Source: a virus. From it: 31,759 nt of DNA. The position numbers were made by a program, and so were the translations under genes. The stretch covers positions 1 through 31,759 of IMG/VR virus record IMGVR_UViG_3300029182_000058. One strand, 5' to 3'. How positions within the stretch are numbered: the first letter of the stretch is position 1; each line of letters opens with the position of its first letter. Positions 30,622 through 31,759 of the stretch are shown in pieces. The notes under the pieces are model-generated. The model was not told the DNA's origin, did not search any database, and saw nothing but the letters and a program-made list of their open reading frames with translations.

Positions 30622-31759
30622 ATTTGGTTTTTATAAGTTCATACCAATTGAAATTCATTCCCATGTTCCGTTCGATTTCTTCAATATTTATTGTGCTCAA
30701 TTTATCTTCTAGAGATTTGAATTCAAAGCGAATTCCCTTAATAAGATCATTAAGCTGTTGCTTGTCCATAAACAGTGATAAAGAGAAAATTAGAGAATAA
30801 ATTCCGCTTCGAGCATTCAATCGTTTACTTCTTTGAGATGAATTTAATCTTCTCCTACTAGCTGGATTAACTGCATGAGGCAATTTTTGCCCGAAACTCA
30901 TGAAAGAATCATCAATAGGAACTCTAATCTTTGAAAGATAGAATCTTTCGTTATGAGCACAAGTATTTCTAAATAAACTTAGTATTTGCAAAACACGAGA
31001 GGCGTTTATAATATCTAAGTCATCAGATAAGTGGGGGAAATTATTAATTCCTAAAGATTTAATCATATGGAGCTGAACATCTTTCTTTTGCAATGTAAAT
31101 AAGTGGCTGACATTTCCAAAAGTTAAGACATTCATTAATATCCACATTGGTATATAACCATGCTGCTCTGAGTAGGATTTAATGGAATCATTTTTATTTT
31201 TTCTTTGCTGCCCGATTGTTCGGTACACGGTAGAAACATAATTATCATATGCAGAATGCCTATCTAAAGTAGAACTTTTACCATTTGGTCGAGTTCTATG
31301 TACTGTTGTGCTGACAATTCCATAACTATCAATATTATGTACACTATAAGAAGTAGACAAATCATAGTACTTTCTTCTGAGATATTCACTATCTCTATGG
31401 AGACTAGATTTTTCAATATCTGAGTTATCAGGATTCCCGTTTAAATGGTAATTGTAGAAGGATTGGACTATTTGGTTTTTAATCATTTCTTCTACCCTTA
31501 AGATTTCCTTCAAAAAAATAAGTCGAAGATTTGCATCAAAAATTAGTAAAGCTTCAAGTTCACTTAGTCGGGTGCCATTTTTATACTTTTCAGTAGTGCT
31601 GGATCCTTGGTAGAGAAAAGGATCTTTATAAGCGTTAACTAAGTTGTAATAGTTGTATTTTCTGAGAAGTTCTTTTTCTTGACTGCCATTAGGGATAGTC
31701 ATGTTACGACTTCTAAGTATTTCAATTCTATCGCTATGTACTGAAAAATATTTTTCCAA
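30620..31759 (-). CDS. Abi_2 (AbiD/AbiF-type) abortive infection protein, partial
   Basis: This minus-strand frame encodes at least 379 residues and runs off the right edge of the window, so the true start may be missing (the first codon in view is TTG). The Abi_2 family is recognisable from Y-N-Y-Y-N-L-V-N-A-Y-K-D-P-F near the N-terminus, P-M-W-I-L-M-N-V-L-T-F-G-N-V-S-H-L-F (~204-221) and the R-N-T-C-A-H motif (R264-H269 of the visible part). R-N-x-x-x-H is the HEPN ribonuclease signature, so the protein probably cuts RNA when a phage is sensed. It is the only clear minus-strand gene and faces the recombinases. It occupies the cargo place that AbiE has in cassette 1. The insert at ~110-190 is longer than in minimal family members. 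Confidence 0.85.
   Translation of the reverse strand: MEKYFSVHSDRIEILRSRNMTIPNGSQEKELLRKYNYYNLVNAYKDPFLYQGSSTTEKYKNGTRLSELEALLIFDANLRLIFLKEILRVEEMIKNQIVQSFYNYHLNGNPDNSDIEKSSLHRDSEYLRRKYYDLSTSYSVHNIDSYGIVSTTVHRTRPNGKSSTLDRHSAYDNYVSTVYRTIGQQRKNKNDSIKSYSEQHGYIPMWILMNVLTFGNVSHLFTLQKKDVQLHMIKSLGINNFPHLSDDLDIINASRVLQILSLFRNTCAHNERFYLSKIRVPIDDSFMSFGQKLPHAVNPASRRRLNSSQRSKRLNARSGIYSLIFSLSLFMDKQQLNDLIKGIRFEFKSLEDKLSTINIEEIERNMGMNFNWYELIKTK

Noticed and set aside
30534-30800. An 88-codon + strand frame over the end of Abi_2
   Set aside because: It runs through the terminator hairpin and is antisense to a well-supported gene; no ribosome site.
9719-31759. Simple recent tandem duplication or assembly artefact
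   Set aside because: Recombinases are well diverged, upstream tail genes are unrelated, cargo differs, and intergenic sequences match only in short blocks.

Overview
The window reads as Gram-positive, AT-leaning, low-to-mid GC DNA from a Firmicute, most likely a Clostridia-type anaerobe. The grounds are strong AGGAGG ribosome sites, GTG and TTG starts, siphovirus tail genes of the Firmicutes type, a SPOR-tailed amidase and clusters of large serine recombinases. Genus cannot be read from the sequence. Almost everything is on the + strand and is prophage or prophage-derived.

Region 1 (1-9694) is the late structural module of a long-tailed siphovirus. In order it holds a head-tail adaptor, an HK97 gp10-like protein, a probable tail terminator, a major tail protein with an Ig-like tail and a tail assembly chaperone. 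The chaperone has a clear -1 programmed frameshift: AAAAAAC, a 5-nt spacer and a perfect 10-bp stem. Then come the tape measure, the distal tail protein, two small or unassigned tail genes and a large tail-tip protein with four 19-residue repeats, an IPT/TIG-like domain and a C1q-like end.

Region 2 (9719-20248) is cassette 1: holin, amidase, terminator, conserved leader, recombinase A, recombinase B, a double-length recombinase (C and D fused), then an abiEi/abiEii type IV toxin-antitoxin pair. Region 3 (about 20345-31759) repeats the plan with diverged genes. It opens with a 5'-truncated tail-fibre gene at a dyad-rich junction, followed by holin', amidase', terminator, the same leader, A', B' and the fused C'-D'. 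Its last gene is an Abi_2 (AbiD/AbiF-type, HEPN) abortive-infection gene on the minus strand that runs off the window.

The two cassettes are not a simple recent duplication, because the tail genes before them are unrelated, the recombinases are well diverged and the cargo differs. The best reading is two related prophage ends placed head to tail, or an SCC-like composite island. In either case a set of four serine-recombinase units (two free, two fused) sits between the lysis genes and an exchangeable anti-phage gene. Non-coding elements shared by both cassettes support conserved control or recombination sites: the leader before A, a GTACTTGCA dyad between B and C-D, and a ~61-bp motif after C-D that occurs twice before abiE and once before the Abi_2 gene. 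Both fused genes keep an in-frame Shine-Dalgarno plus GTG at the start of the D half. No tRNA, rRNA, CRISPR array or insertion sequence was seen.
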